DNA from: Labrenzia sp. OB1 | Lineage (GTDB): Bacteria; Pseudomonadota; Alphaproteobacteria; Rhizobiales; Stappiaceae | Direction: 5' to 3' | Assembly: GCF_001624695.1 (NCBI RefSeq) | Contig: NZ_JSEP01000022.1 | Location: forward strand, 1 to 64,000 | DNA: 64,000 nucleotides | In this document: positions 35,712-43,583 of the stretch, piece after piece | How positions within the stretch are numbered: position 1 is the first letter of the stretch | How the letters are laid out: each line of letters starts with the position of its first letter | Translations under genes and position numbers: made by a program | Notes under the pieces: model-generated | Told to the model about the DNA's origin: nothing | The model's database searches: none | What the model saw: only the letters and a program-made list of their open reading frames with translations

Positions 35712-36170
35712 ATGACCATGCTGATCAGAACCCTGTCGACGCTTCTGCTGGCGGTGTTTTTCGGCCAGGCGGCATTTGCCGCCAGCGTCGAACTCCCAGT
35801 GCCCCGGCAGACAATTCATCCCGGTTCGGAAATTTCGCATCAGGATCTGATCGAACGAAAGTTTCCAGGCCGCACCGCACAGCAATTCGCCGTTTCAACC
35901 CATAGGGGCCAACTGGTGGGCATGGTTGCCCGCAGGACGCTTCTTCCGGGTCAGCCCATTCCGGTCAAGTCGGTTGAAAAGCCGATGTTGGTGCGGCGCG
36001 GTGAGCCGGCGCGCCTGGTCTTTCAGGAGCAGGGACTGGTTATCGTCATGCAGGTGGAAGCCCTGCAGAACGGCGGTGCGGGCAGCTTCGTGCGTGTGCG
36101 CAATGTGGATAGCGGTCAGGTCGTATCCGGCCGCGTGCAGAACGACGGCACGATCCGGGTGGAGAACTGA
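35712..36170 (+). CDS. flgA: Flagellar P-ring assembly chaperone FlgA
   Basis: 152 residues from ATG 35712 (MTMLIRTLS). A signal peptide ends near AAFAAS (residue ~25). The SAF-like domain follows (GSEISHQDLIERKFPGRTA, VGMVARRTLLPGQPI) and the C-terminal GGAGSFVRVRNVDSGQVVSGRVQNDGTIRV is characteristic of FlgA. It works in the periplasm on FlgI, whose gene starts 3 bp later. An ATG two codons downstream (35718) is also possible. Confidence 0.93.
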   Translation: MTMLIRTLSTLLLAVFFGQAAFAASVELPVPRQTIHPGSEISHQDLIERKFPGRTAQQFAVSTHRGQLVGMVARRTLLPGQPIPVKSVEKPMLVRRGEPARLVFQEQGLVIVMQVEALQNGGAGSFVRVRNVDSGQVVSGRVQNDGTIRVEN

Positions 36171-36173
36171 TTC

Positions 36174-37271
36174 ATGACCCGGCTTTTCATCATATTTCTT
36201 ATGGTTCTGACGGCCTGTCCGGCATCCGCGATGGTTCGGATCAAGGATATCGCCAATCTGCAGGGTGTGCGTGACAACCAGCTTGTCGGCTATGGCCTGG
36301 TCATCGGCTTGAAGGGGTCCGGTGACAGTCTGCGCAATTCGCCGTTCACCGAACAGTCGCTCCAGTCGATGCTGGACAGTCTCGGCGTCAATGTGCGCGA
36401 AGCGCGCTTGCGGACCCGGAATGTCGCCGCCGTGGTGGTCACAGCGGAAATGCCGTCTTTCATCGGCAAGGGGTCTTCCATAGATGTGAATGTCTCCTCT
36501 CTGGGAGATGCGACGTCTCTTGGTGGCGGTACGCTGGTCGCAACGCCTCTGCTCGGCGCGGACGGGCAGATCTATGCGGTCGCGCAAGGTGCAGTCACGG
36601 TTTCCGGCTTCGCGGAGCTTGGGCAGGCGGAAAGCCTGACGCAGGGCTTTCCCACGGTAGGCCGTATCTCCAATGGTGGGCTCATTGAACGCGACCTGCC
36701 GGCGAAGTTCTCGCAAATTCCCAACCTCACGCTCGAATTGACGAATCCGGATTTCAAGACAGCGGTACGGATCACCGATGCGATAAATCTCTACAGCAAG
36801 GAGCGTTATGGCATCCGGGTGGCAAAGGAGCGCGATTACCGGACAGTGGATCTGACCCCACCGAAGAACATGAGCATCACCCGCTTCATTTCGGAGATAG
36901 AGTCCATCCGTGTCCGGCCCGATCAGACGGCCAAGGTGGTGATCGACGAGCGGACAGGTACGGTGGTTATCGGCAAGGAAGTTCAGATCTCTACCGTCGC
37001 GATCACCCACGGCAACCTGACCGTGAGGATATCCGAAGCGCCTGAAGTGTCTCAACCCACACCGTTCTCGAACGGGCAGACCGTTGTGGTGCCACGGACT
37101 TACGTCGACGCACAGGAAACCGGAGGCCAGTTGGCGGTGGTCGGGGGCACGGACCTGCCCACGCTGGTAAGGGGGCTCAACCGTATAGGGCTTCGTCCGA
37201 CGGGTATCATCGCCATCCTTCAGGCCATCAAGACCGCGGGAGCGCTTCAAGCGGAGCTGGTCATCCAGTGA
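36174..37271 (+). CDS. flgI: Flagellar P-ring protein FlgI
   Basis: A 365-residue protein. A signal peptide ends at CPASA (residue ~19), followed by the FlgI start MVRIKDIANLQGVRDNQLVGYGLVIGLKGSGD. It has VVVTAEMPSFIGKGSSIDVNVSSLGDATSLGGGTLVATPL and the C-terminal TDLPTLVRGLNRIGLRPTGIIAILQAIKTAGALQAELVI. It forms the periplasmic P ring around the rod. A terminator lies 32 bp after the stop. Confidence 0.97.
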   Translation: MTRLFIIFLMVLTACPASAMVRIKDIANLQGVRDNQLVGYGLVIGLKGSGDSLRNSPFTEQSLQSMLDSLGVNVREARLRTRNVAAVVVTAEMPSFIGKGSSIDVNVSSLGDATSLGGGTLVATPLLGADGQIYAVAQGAVTVSGFAELGQAESLTQGFPTVGRISNGGLIERDLPAKFSQIPNLTLELTNPDFKTAVRITDAINLYSKERYGIRVAKERDYRTVDLTPPKNMSITRFISEIESIRVRPDQTAKVVIDERTGTVVIGKEVQISTVAITHGNLTVRISEAPEVSQPTPFSNGQTVVVPRTYVDAQETGGQLAVVGGTDLPTLVRGLNRIGLRPTGIIAILQAIKTAGALQAELVIQ

Positions 37272-37303
37272 CGCTTGTCGGACCAACCGCAGCGACCTGC
37301 AGA

Positions 37304-37330
37304 AACGCCGCCATCAGAGCGGCGTTTTTT
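37304..37330 (+). terminator. Rho-independent terminator after flgI
   Basis: AACGCCGC / GCGGCGTT stem with a 7-nt loop and a run of T. It separates the flgB-flgI unit from motE. Confidence 0.85.
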
Positions 37331-37341
37331 GTCGGTGCCGC

Positions 37342-37358
37342 CAGCCCCGCGCAAGCTC
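37342..37358 (+). promoter_or_regulatory. Flagellar motif upstream of motE
   Basis: CAGCCC-CGCGC-AAGCTC, directly after the flgI terminator and ending 52 bp before the motE start. Confidence 0.5.
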
Positions 37359-37409
37359 GATCTGTGAGTGTGCAATCAAACCGGTTCAGCACAAAGGACG
37401 GCACGTCTT

Positions 37410-37946
37410 ATGCCCTTCACTTTGGACAACGGCCTGAAGCAGGGCCTTTTGGCAATCGCGGTGGTTTCAATCGCATTCCCGGGAAGTTCTGCGCTGGCGC
37501 AGGCCCCCAGGGACAAACCCGAGATCATCGACATCCTCGTCCCACCCACGGATGCCGAACTCTATTGCAAGAACATTGCAGAGGCGGCTTCGGATGCGCG
37601 CGTCAAGTGGCAGACGTGGAAGATGATCAGTCTTGAAGCCAGCCTGCGGGATCGGATTGCCGAGCTGCAACGCAAGGAGCGGGAATTCGAAACATGGGTC
37701 GCGCGCCGCGAAGAGCTGCTCAGTGAGGTTGAGGACCAGGTGGTGTCGATCATCGGCCGGATGCGTCCGGAAGCCGCCGCTGCGCAGTTGGCGACGACTG
37801 ACGAAGAGGCCGCTGTCGGGGTTCTTCTGAAACTCAAGGCCCGCGTTGCCAGCAGCATTCTCGATGAAATGGATCCCGCCCGCGCGGCGCAACTGACCCA
37901 GTCCATGATGGGTATCGCCAACCCGGACATACAACGGAGTTTTTGA
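37410..37946 (+). CDS. motE: MotE-type flagellar chaperone/motility protein
   Basis: 178 residues from ATG 37410. A signal sequence (LLAIAVVSIAFPGSSALAQ) is followed by a short linker, a Cys (LYCKNIAEAA), a long coiled coil (LEASLRDRIAELQRKEREFETWVARREELL) and the C-terminal MotE/MgtE-N-like helical domain (IIGRMRPEAAAAQLATTDEEAAVGVLLKLKARVASSILDEMDPARAAQL). In Sinorhizobium the equivalent gene helps fold the periplasmic motor protein MotC, which is encoded further on. It shares one base with flgH. Confidence 0.88.
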   Translation: MPFTLDNGLKQGLLAIAVVSIAFPGSSALAQAPRDKPEIIDILVPPTDAELYCKNIAEAASDARVKWQTWKMISLEASLRDRIAELQRKEREFETWVARREELLSEVEDQVVSIIGRMRPEAAAAQLATTDEEAAVGVLLKLKARVASSILDEMDPARAAQLTQSMMGIANPDIQRSF

Positions 37947-38650
37947 TGCGAACCCTTGTTTACCCCTTTGCGGCAATGATGTTGACCGGTTGCGCTGGGC
38001 AATTGGACGACATCGGCAGAGCGCCCGCGATGTCGCCTGTCGGATACGGTCTGGCCGCGCAGGAAGCGGCTGTCTATCCGCTCAGCACATTCGCGCCAGG
38101 CGGCGTCAAGGATTACAATTCACTTTGGATGAGCGGCCGGGACAATTTCTTCGCCGACCCCAGGGCAAAAAAGATCGGTGACGTTCTGAGGGTCACCATT
38201 CATATCAACGACAAAGCCAATCTCGACAACAGTTCCGACCGGCGCAGGACGTCCGACATCGGCATAGGCGGATCGTTCGGAACGAGCTTCGACGGTACCG
38301 ACACCGATGGTTCGGCCGATCTCGATCTGGATTCCGGGTCCGGTTCGTCTGGCTCCGGTTCAATCGACCGCTCCGAGGAAATCAAGCTTTCAGTAGCTGC
38401 CGTCGTGACCGATCGGCTGCCGAACGGCAACCTGCTCATTGCCGGGTCCCAGGAAGTCCGTGTGAACTACGAAATGCGCATTCTGCAGATCGCCGGGATC
38501 GTCCGGCCGCGGGACATCCAGAGCAACAACACCATTCCCTACGACAAGATCGCGGAAGCCCGCGTTTCCTATGGCGGGCGTGGCCGGATCACCGAAGTGC
38601 AGCAACCCGGATGGGGGCAACAGCTTTACGACATTGTGACGCCATTCTGA
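37946..38650 (+). CDS. flgH: Flagellar L-ring lipoprotein FlgH
   Basis: 234 residues from the ATG in TGATG that overlaps the motE stop. The lipobox LTGC places the lipidated Cys at residue 16. The FlgH body shows SLWMSGRDNFFADPRAKKIGDVLRVTI, INDKANLDNSS, an acidic/Ser-Gly-rich loop (TDTDGSADLDLDSGSGSSGSG), LPNGNLLIAGSQEVRVNYEMR and GIVRPRDIQSNNTIPYDKIAEARVSYGGRG. It forms the outer-membrane L ring. Confidence 0.96.
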   Translation: MRTLVYPFAAMMLTGCAGQLDDIGRAPAMSPVGYGLAAQEAAVYPLSTFAPGGVKDYNSLWMSGRDNFFADPRAKKIGDVLRVTIHINDKANLDNSSDRRRTSDIGIGGSFGTSFDGTDTDGSADLDLDSGSGSSGSGSIDRSEEIKLSVAAVVTDRLPNGNLLIAGSQEVRVNYEMRILQIAGIVRPRDIQSNNTIPYDKIAEARVSYGGRGRITEVQQPGWGQQLYDIVTPF

Positions 38651-38681
38651 TCCGCGTATAGGCAACAACGGGACACCCTTC

Positions 38682-39182
38682 ATGCCAAGATTGATTGAAG
38701 CTCCTGTCGGCGGTGCCGACGGCCAGTCCGGAAAGTCCGGCTTTATGGCCGCGCTGTTTCTGCTGACTCTGGTCGGCGCCGGCGCCGGCGCCATATTCGC
38801 GAAATATCTCGTGGACTATACCGAGCAGGAAGTGCAGGGGCGGCTGCGGAAGCAGCAGACCTACTCCGAAACGCTGCCTTTCACACTCTCGACCCGGCTG
38901 CAGAAACTTGATCCGCTGGTTACCAATCTCGCTTCTCCGAAAGACGCATGGATAAGGGTTCACGCCTCCGTCCTGCTGGAAGAGGAAACAGAAGGGGAAG
39001 TCGGGCTTTTGCGCAAAAAGGTGGAGGACGATTTCCTCGGCTATTTGCGGACACTGACATTGAGCCATCTGGAAGGCGGCGTCGGTCTCCAGCACCTCAA
39101 GGAAGACCTCACGGAACGGGCTAAGACCCGCTCCAAGGGGAAAATCCATGAAGTCATTCTGGAGTCGGTGGTGATTCAATGA
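38682..39182 (+). CDS. fliL: Flagellar basal body-associated protein FliL
   Basis: A 166-residue protein with one membrane helix (residues ~22-42, FMAALFLLTLVGAGAGAIF), a juxtamembrane linker and a periplasmic domain ending DFLGYLRTLTLSHLEGGVGLQHLKEDLTERAKTR...VILESVVIQ, typical of FliL. It surrounds the stator and influences torque and assembly. The last 4 bp overlap fliP (ATGA). Confidence 0.92.
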   Translation: MPRLIEAPVGGADGQSGKSGFMAALFLLTLVGAGAGAIFAKYLVDYTEQEVQGRLRKQQTYSETLPFTLSTRLQKLDPLVTNLASPKDAWIRVHASVLLEEETEGEVGLLRKKVEDDFLGYLRTLTLSHLEGGVGLQHLKEDLTERAKTRSKGKIHEVILESVVIQ

Positions 39183-39922
39183 TGCGAGTATTATTTTCTG
39201 TCGCCGCGCTGTTCTTTCTGACCGGAACGGCGGCTGCCCAGGTGCCCGACCTGTCGGCGTTGCTGCCGGCTGGCGAGGGTAGCGCGAGCGGCAGGATCAT
39301 TCAGGCCATCGCGCTCCTGACCGTGCTTTCGCTTGCGCCCGGCATCCTGATCATGGTCACCAGTTTCACGCGATTCGTGATTGCCTTTTCATTCCTGCGC
39401 TCGGGGATCGGCCTGCAGACGACGCCCGGCAACCTCATCCTGATTTCCCTTGCGCTTTTCATGACCTTCTACGTCATGGCGCCGACGTTCGACCAGGCCT
39501 GGGAAGACGGCATTCAGCCGTTGATGAACAATGAGATTTCCGAGGAAGTCGCCTATGTGCGCGTTACCACACCCTTCCGGGAATTCATGCTCGAACAGGT
39601 GCGGGAAGAGGACCTGGTTCTTTTCGACGACCTGGCCGCAGGCAGAGTGACCGAAAATGAAGCTGAAACGGCCGAAGAGGTCGAATTGCGGGTGCTCATT
39701 CCGGCCTTCATGATATCGGAACTGCGCCGGGGTTTCGAAATAGGCTTTCTTATCGCACTGCCTTTCCTCGTGATCGATATGATCGTGGCGACGATTACCA
39801 TGTCCATGGGCATGATGATGCTGCCGCCGACGGTTATATCCTTGCCCTTCAAGGCCCTGTTTTTTGTTCTGATCGATGGCTGGAACCTTCTGGTGGGCAG
39901 CCTGGTGCGATCATTTTTCTGA
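39179..39922 (+). CDS. fliP: Flagellar type III export gate protein FliP
   Basis: A 247-residue membrane protein with a cleavable-type start (FLTGTAAAQ). It has the FliP signatures LSLAPGILIMVTSFTRFVIAFSFLRSGIG and ELRRGFEIGFLIALPFLVIDMIVATITMSMGMMMLPPTVISLPFKALFFVLIDGW. FliP forms the core pore of the export gate with FliQ and FliR, encoded about 14-17 kb downstream. A terminator follows. Confidence 0.98.
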   Translation: MMRVLFSVAALFFLTGTAAAQVPDLSALLPAGEGSASGRIIQAIALLTVLSLAPGILIMVTSFTRFVIAFSFLRSGIGLQTTPGNLILISLALFMTFYVMAPTFDQAWEDGIQPLMNNEISEEVAYVRVTTPFREFMLEQVREEDLVLFDDLAAGRVTENEAETAEEVELRVLIPAFMISELRRGFEIGFLIALPFLVIDMIVATITMSMGMMMLPPTVISLPFKALFFVLIDGWNLLVGSLVRSFF

Positions 39923-39950
39923 AGAATTCATCCTTTAGACAATGAAACCA

Positions 39951-39978
39951 AAACGGAGCCGTTCGGCTCCGTTTTTTT
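39951..39978 (+). terminator. Rho-independent terminator after fliP
   Basis: AAACGGAGCC / GGCTCCGTTT stem, GTTC loop and a run of seven T. Confidence 0.9.
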
Positions 39979-40030
39979 ATCGTGCGCGATTTTAAGCTTC
40001 ACGATTATATCTTGGGATTTATCTGTCCTG

Positions 40031-40050
40031 ATTTCGCGAAAACGCGAAAT
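40031..40050. promoter_or_regulatory. Palindrome far upstream of flagellin
   Basis: ATTTCGCG-AAAA-CGCGAAAT, a perfect 8-bp inverted repeat between the fliP terminator and the flagellin motif; a candidate operator. TAAGCTTCACG occurs on both sides of it (39993-40003 and 40074-40084). Confidence 0.45.
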
Positions 40051-40074
40051 AGATCAAATTGACCGGATAGGCGT

Positions 40075-40091
40075 AAGCTTCACGCAAGGTT
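40075..40091 (+). promoter_or_regulatory. Flagellar motif upstream of flagellin
   Basis: AAGCTT-CACGC-AAGGTT, followed ten bases later by CTAGTG. It ends 145 bp before the flagellin start, leaving room for a long leader. Confidence 0.55.
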
Positions 40092-40111
40092 GGGTCGCTA
40101 GTGTCCATATT

Positions 40112-40235
40112 ACAGCAGGTTGAACCGCACCCGATTGAGGTTCAAAAGCATGACGCTGCTCCTGCTGTGCCGGTATCAGTCCGGCATGTCCCCCACCAAT
40201 TCCAGTATCTACTGAAACATTGAAAGGGACATATC
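40112..40235 (+). promoter_or_regulatory. Structured flagellin mRNA leader with sequestered Shine-Dalgarno
   Basis: Three paired elements are visible. ACAGCAGG-TTGAACC (40112-40126) pairs with GGTTCAA (40139-40145) and, across a bulge, CCTGCTGT (40161-40168). TGCCGG (40168-40173) pairs with CCGGCA (40181-40186). ATGTCCC (40186-40192) is the exact complement of GGGACAT (40226-40232), which contains the flagellin ribosome site just before ATG 40236. The transcription start is inferred, not seen. Confidence 0.5.
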
Positions 40236-41156
40236 ATGTCTAGCTTGTTGACCAACGCTTCCGCAATGACCGCGCTGCAGACCCTGCGGCACACCAGCTC
40301 CAACCTGGCTGAAACGCAGAACCGCATTTCTACCGGTTACCGTGTGGCCGGTGCGGAAGACAACGCGGCCTACTGGTCCATTGCAACCACCATGCGTTCC
40401 GACAACATGGCACTTGGCGCCGTTGAAGACTCTCTTGGTCTCGGTGCCGCCACAGTCGACGTCATGTACACGGCAATGGACAGCACCGTCGATGTCATGA
40501 ACGAGATCAAGGCCAAGGTCGTTGCCGCCCGTACGCCGGGTGTTGACCGCACCAAGATCCAGTCGGACATCACCGAACTTCAGAACCAGCTGCGTTCGAC
40601 CGCTGACTCTGCCGTGTTCAACGGTGAAAACTGGCTCGCAAGCGACGTAACCACCGTTACTTCGAAGGACATCGTCAGCTCCTTCACACGTGCAGGTGGC
40701 GCGATCGAGATCCAGGTTACGACCGTCGATATCACTGCCACTCAGCTCTATGATACGGCTGCCGGCACGTCTGGTATCCTCGATCAGGACCGTGGTTTCG
40801 GTGGTCTGACCAACGTCACCGGTTCTGGTGGTATCGCTGACTTCGATCTGTCCGCAGTGACTGACGCCGATACGGCAAGTATCGATGCTCTGGTGGACGG
40901 CATTGACGCGGCGCTGGGTGAAATCACCGACTCCGCAACGCTGCTCGGTTCCATCAAGAGCCGTGTGGATCTGCAGAAGGACTTCGTGTCTGCTCTGCGT
41001 GATGCCATCGACCGTGGTGTCGGCCAGCTTGTCGATGCTGACATGAACAAGGAATCGACACGCCTCCAGGCTCTGCAGACACAGCAGCAGCTCGGTATCC
41101 AGGCTCTGTCGATTGCGAACCAGGGCAGCCAGAACATCCTGTCCCTGTTCCGTTAA
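40236..41156 (+). CDS. Flagellin
   Basis: A 306-residue flagellin. The N-terminal D0/D1 helices (MSSLLTNASAMTALQTLRHTS, LAETQNRISTGYRVAGAEDNAAYWSIATTMRSD) and C-terminal helices (SIKSRVDLQKDFVSALRDAIDRGVGQLVDADMNKESTRLQALQTQQQLGIQALSIANQGSQNILSLFR) are conserved; the middle is short and variable. AAAGGGA lies before the ATG. It is the filament subunit, exported by the flagellar system. It stands as a single unit between two terminators. Other fla copies may exist outside the window. Confidence 0.97.
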   Translation: MSSLLTNASAMTALQTLRHTSSNLAETQNRISTGYRVAGAEDNAAYWSIATTMRSDNMALGAVEDSLGLGAATVDVMYTAMDSTVDVMNEIKAKVVAARTPGVDRTKIQSDITELQNQLRSTADSAVFNGENWLASDVTTVTSKDIVSSFTRAGGAIEIQVTTVDITATQLYDTAAGTSGILDQDRGFGGLTNVTGSGGIADFDLSAVTDADTASIDALVDGIDAALGEITDSATLLGSIKSRVDLQKDFVSALRDAIDRGVGQLVDADMNKESTRLQALQTQQQLGIQALSIANQGSQNILSLFR

Positions 41157-41182
41157 TCCAAACGGATTTGATGGAAAAGAGG

Positions 41183-41213
41183 ACCGCGCCCTTCGGGGCG
41201 CGGTCTTTTTTTG
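41183..41213 (+). terminator. Rho-independent terminator after flagellin
   Basis: GACCGCGCCC / GGGCGCGGTC stem, TTCG loop, then seven T. Confidence 0.92.
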
Positions 41214-41230
41214 TGCGCCGCCGCTCATGA

Positions 41231-41247
41231 CAGGCTCGCACAAGCTC
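41231..41247 (+). promoter_or_regulatory. Flagellar motif upstream of fliF
   Basis: CAGGCT-CGCAC-AAGCTC, ending 52 bp before the fliF start and just after the flagellin terminator. Confidence 0.5.
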
Positions 41248-41298
41248 CATTTCTCATAGTGGTGCGAACAGACAAGAACGTGCATCAAGGGGTTCTGC

Positions 41299-42945
41299 AT
41301 GCCGGGCCGCGAACAAGCTGAAAAACTCTGGGCAAATCTGATGGAACTGGGGCTGCGCAGACTGGTCGCGCTCGCCCTTATCGGACTCGCTACAATCGCA
41401 ACCGTCGGGGCTGGCGCCTATTACCTGAGCCGGCCGGAACAGACAGTGCTTTATACCGGGCTCGAGGGTGAGGATGTCACCCGTATCGGCTCGGCACTAA
41501 GGGACGCCGGCATAGCCTTCGATATTACGTCGGACGGTGACTCGGTCATGGTCTCTCACGCGCAGACCGCCAAGGCCCGCATGCTGCTTGCGGAAAAAGG
41601 TCTCCCTCGAGGCGCAAATTCCGGCTATGAACTGTTCGATGAGCTGGGGTCCCTCGGCTTGACGTCCTTCATGCAGGAAGTCACGAGGGTGCGCGCCCTG
41701 GAAGGGGAGCTCGCACGGACCATTCAACTCATGACGGGGATCCGGGCGGCGCGCGTTCATATCGTTCTGCCGGCAAAAGGCTCCTTTCGCCGTGACCATC
41801 AGCCACCATCCGCATCTGTCGTGATCCGTTCCGATGTTCCTGACGATGTCCGCACAGCCGATGCTATCCGTCATCTGGTTGCCGCCGGTGTTCCGGGCAT
41901 GGAGGCGAACAAGGTCACCGTGCTGGATACGACCGGAGGCATTCTGGCGGCGGGCAGCGATCCTGCCAAGGCCTCCGCCGGGCAGATGGCAAGTCTCGAG
42001 ACTGCGGTCAGCAACCGGATACAGGAGAACATCCGCAAGACGCTGGCGCCGTATCTCGGCCTGGACAATTTTCAGGTCAGTGTCGCCGCCGAGTTGAACA
42101 CCGATCGCAAGTTGATCGCCGAGACCATCTTCGATCCTGACTCGCGCACCGAACGATCGATCAGAACCGTCCGGGAAAACGAGAACGCACAGAACTCCAG
42201 TGTCAGTTCGCCGACGACCGTCGAGCAGAACCTGCCGGAGGAAAATGTCGCGGCTGAAAACGGTGAGAAATCAACCGAAGAAAACGAACGCCGGGAGGAA
42301 ACGGTCAACTACGAGATTTCCTCCAAGCGGATTGAGACCTCCCAGGACGGCTATCGCGTTGATCGTTTATCGATTGCCGTCCTTGTCGACAGGTCCCGGA
42401 TTGTACAGTCGCTCGGTGGCGAGCCGACAGAATCCCAGATCGCCGAACAGTTGCTTGAAATCGAGGGCCTCGTGGCTTCCTCCGCAGGAATTGAAGCGAC
42501 CCGCGGAGACAATGTGAAAGTCGCCGTGGTGGATTTCGTGGATGGCGGGCAGGCCTTGGAGCCGATACCGCCGATCAGCATCACGGAATACCTGTTGCGC
42601 CAATCCGGCAACATCATCAACGCCCTGGCCATCTTGACCGTGTCCATGCTTGTGATCTGGTTCGGACTGCGCCCGGCCGTCTCCGCCCTCGTACCGCAGA
42701 TTTCCGGTCCGCAGGTTGAAATGGCTGAACTGGGCATGGCCCAGGAAGGCGTCGATGGACAGTTCGAGGACGCGGAAGGCGAACAGGCGTTTCTCGTGCC
42801 TCCGGATCATTCCGACCTGATCCAGGATCTGAACAGCAAACGCAATCAGTCCGCTCTCAGGAAACTGGAATCGCTGCTTGAGTTCAACGAGGAACAATCC
42901 GCCGCGATCCTGCGCCAGTGGCTCTATGAATCGGAGCGAATTTAA
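41299..42945 (+). CDS. fliF: Flagellar MS-ring protein FliF
   Basis: A 548-residue protein. The first membrane helix lies near residues 20-46 (RRLVALALIGLATIATVGAGAYY). The YscJ/FliF ring domains follow (TVLYTGLEGEDVTRIGSALRDAGIAF; EKGLPRGANSGYELFDELGSLGLTSFMQEVTRVRALEGELARTI; ARVHIVLPAKGSFRRD), then an acidic linker, the second helix near 435-460 and a cytoplasmic FliG-binding end. It starts the fliF-fliH-motB-motC-fliK-slt unit; its stop shares a base with the next ATG. Confidence 0.97.
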   Translation: MPGREQAEKLWANLMELGLRRLVALALIGLATIATVGAGAYYLSRPEQTVLYTGLEGEDVTRIGSALRDAGIAFDITSDGDSVMVSHAQTAKARMLLAEKGLPRGANSGYELFDELGSLGLTSFMQEVTRVRALEGELARTIQLMTGIRAARVHIVLPAKGSFRRDHQPPSASVVIRSDVPDDVRTADAIRHLVAAGVPGMEANKVTVLDTTGGILAAGSDPAKASAGQMASLETAVSNRIQENIRKTLAPYLGLDNFQVSVAAELNTDRKLIAETIFDPDSRTERSIRTVRENENAQNSSVSSPTTVEQNLPEENVAAENGEKSTEENERREETVNYEISSKRIETSQDGYRVDRLSIAVLVDRSRIVQSLGGEPTESQIAEQLLEIEGLVASSAGIEATRGDNVKVAVVDFVDGGQALEPIPPISITEYLLRQSGNIINALAILTVSMLVIWFGLRPAVSALVPQISGPQVEMAELGMAQEGVDGQFEDAEGEQAFLVPPDHSDLIQDLNSKRNQSALRKLESLLEFNEEQSAAILRQWLYESERI

Positions 42946-43583
42946 TGTCGATATCCGCAGCTACCCACATTCCGGTTATCACCGTGCCGAAATTCAAGTC
43001 CTTCGGCGCATATGATCCGGCATTGGTTGACGTGCTCGAGCCCGAGGACGAGAGCTTTCCCGAGCTCAGCGAGGAGGAGCGCCGCGAAGCCGAATATCAG
43101 CGCGGCCTGGCCGAGGGTGAAGCGCGGATGCGGACACATTTCGAAACGCTTCTGGAGACTGAGCGTGAGGGCTACACAAAGGCGCTGGAAGACGAGCAAG
43201 TGCGGTTCGACATGCGGGAGTCCGCCAATGTCAGCGCGGCGATCGAAGGCTTTCTCGACGTGATGGAGCAACGGATTGCCTACTCTCTCACCAAACTGCT
43301 TCAGCCGTTTTTGAACGAAAGCATCACCGAGCAGCTTGTGACGGCCTTCGCGGCCCATTTGCGGCAATTGACACTGGAAACCGACGGCAAGCTGATCCTT
43401 CTTCGTGGTCCAGGCAGGTTGACCGAACAGGTCATGGAGCTCTTGCCGGATCTTCGCGAGCGGATCGAAATCCAGATCGCCGACCAGGTGGAACTCGTTG
43501 CGTTGTTCGACGAGACCACGATTGAAACCCGTTTGGAGCAATGGCTTGGACAACTTGAGCAATTGCGGAAGGAGTCGGACTGA
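42945..43583 (+). CDS. FliH-like flagellar export regulator (divergent)
   Basis: A 212-residue soluble protein. An acidic, coiled-coil N-terminal half (LSEEERREAEYQRGLAEGEARMRTHFETLLETEREG) leads to a C-terminal domain (FLNESITEQLVTAFAAHLRQLTLETDGKLILLRGPGRL, RIEIQIADQVELVALFDETTIETRLEQWLGQLEQL) that resembles the FliH/YscL/V-ATPase-E tail. Primary similarity is weak, and the call rests on shape and position between fliF and motB. FliH would restrain the export ATPase FliI, which is not in the window. Confidence 0.6.
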   Translation: MSISAATHIPVITVPKFKSFGAYDPALVDVLEPEDESFPELSEEERREAEYQRGLAEGEARMRTHFETLLETEREGYTKALEDEQVRFDMRESANVSAAIEGFLDVMEQRIAYSLTKLLQPFLNESITEQLVTAFAAHLRQLTLETDGKLILLRGPGRLTEQVMELLPDLRERIEIQIADQVELVALFDETTIETRLEQWLGQLEQLRKESD

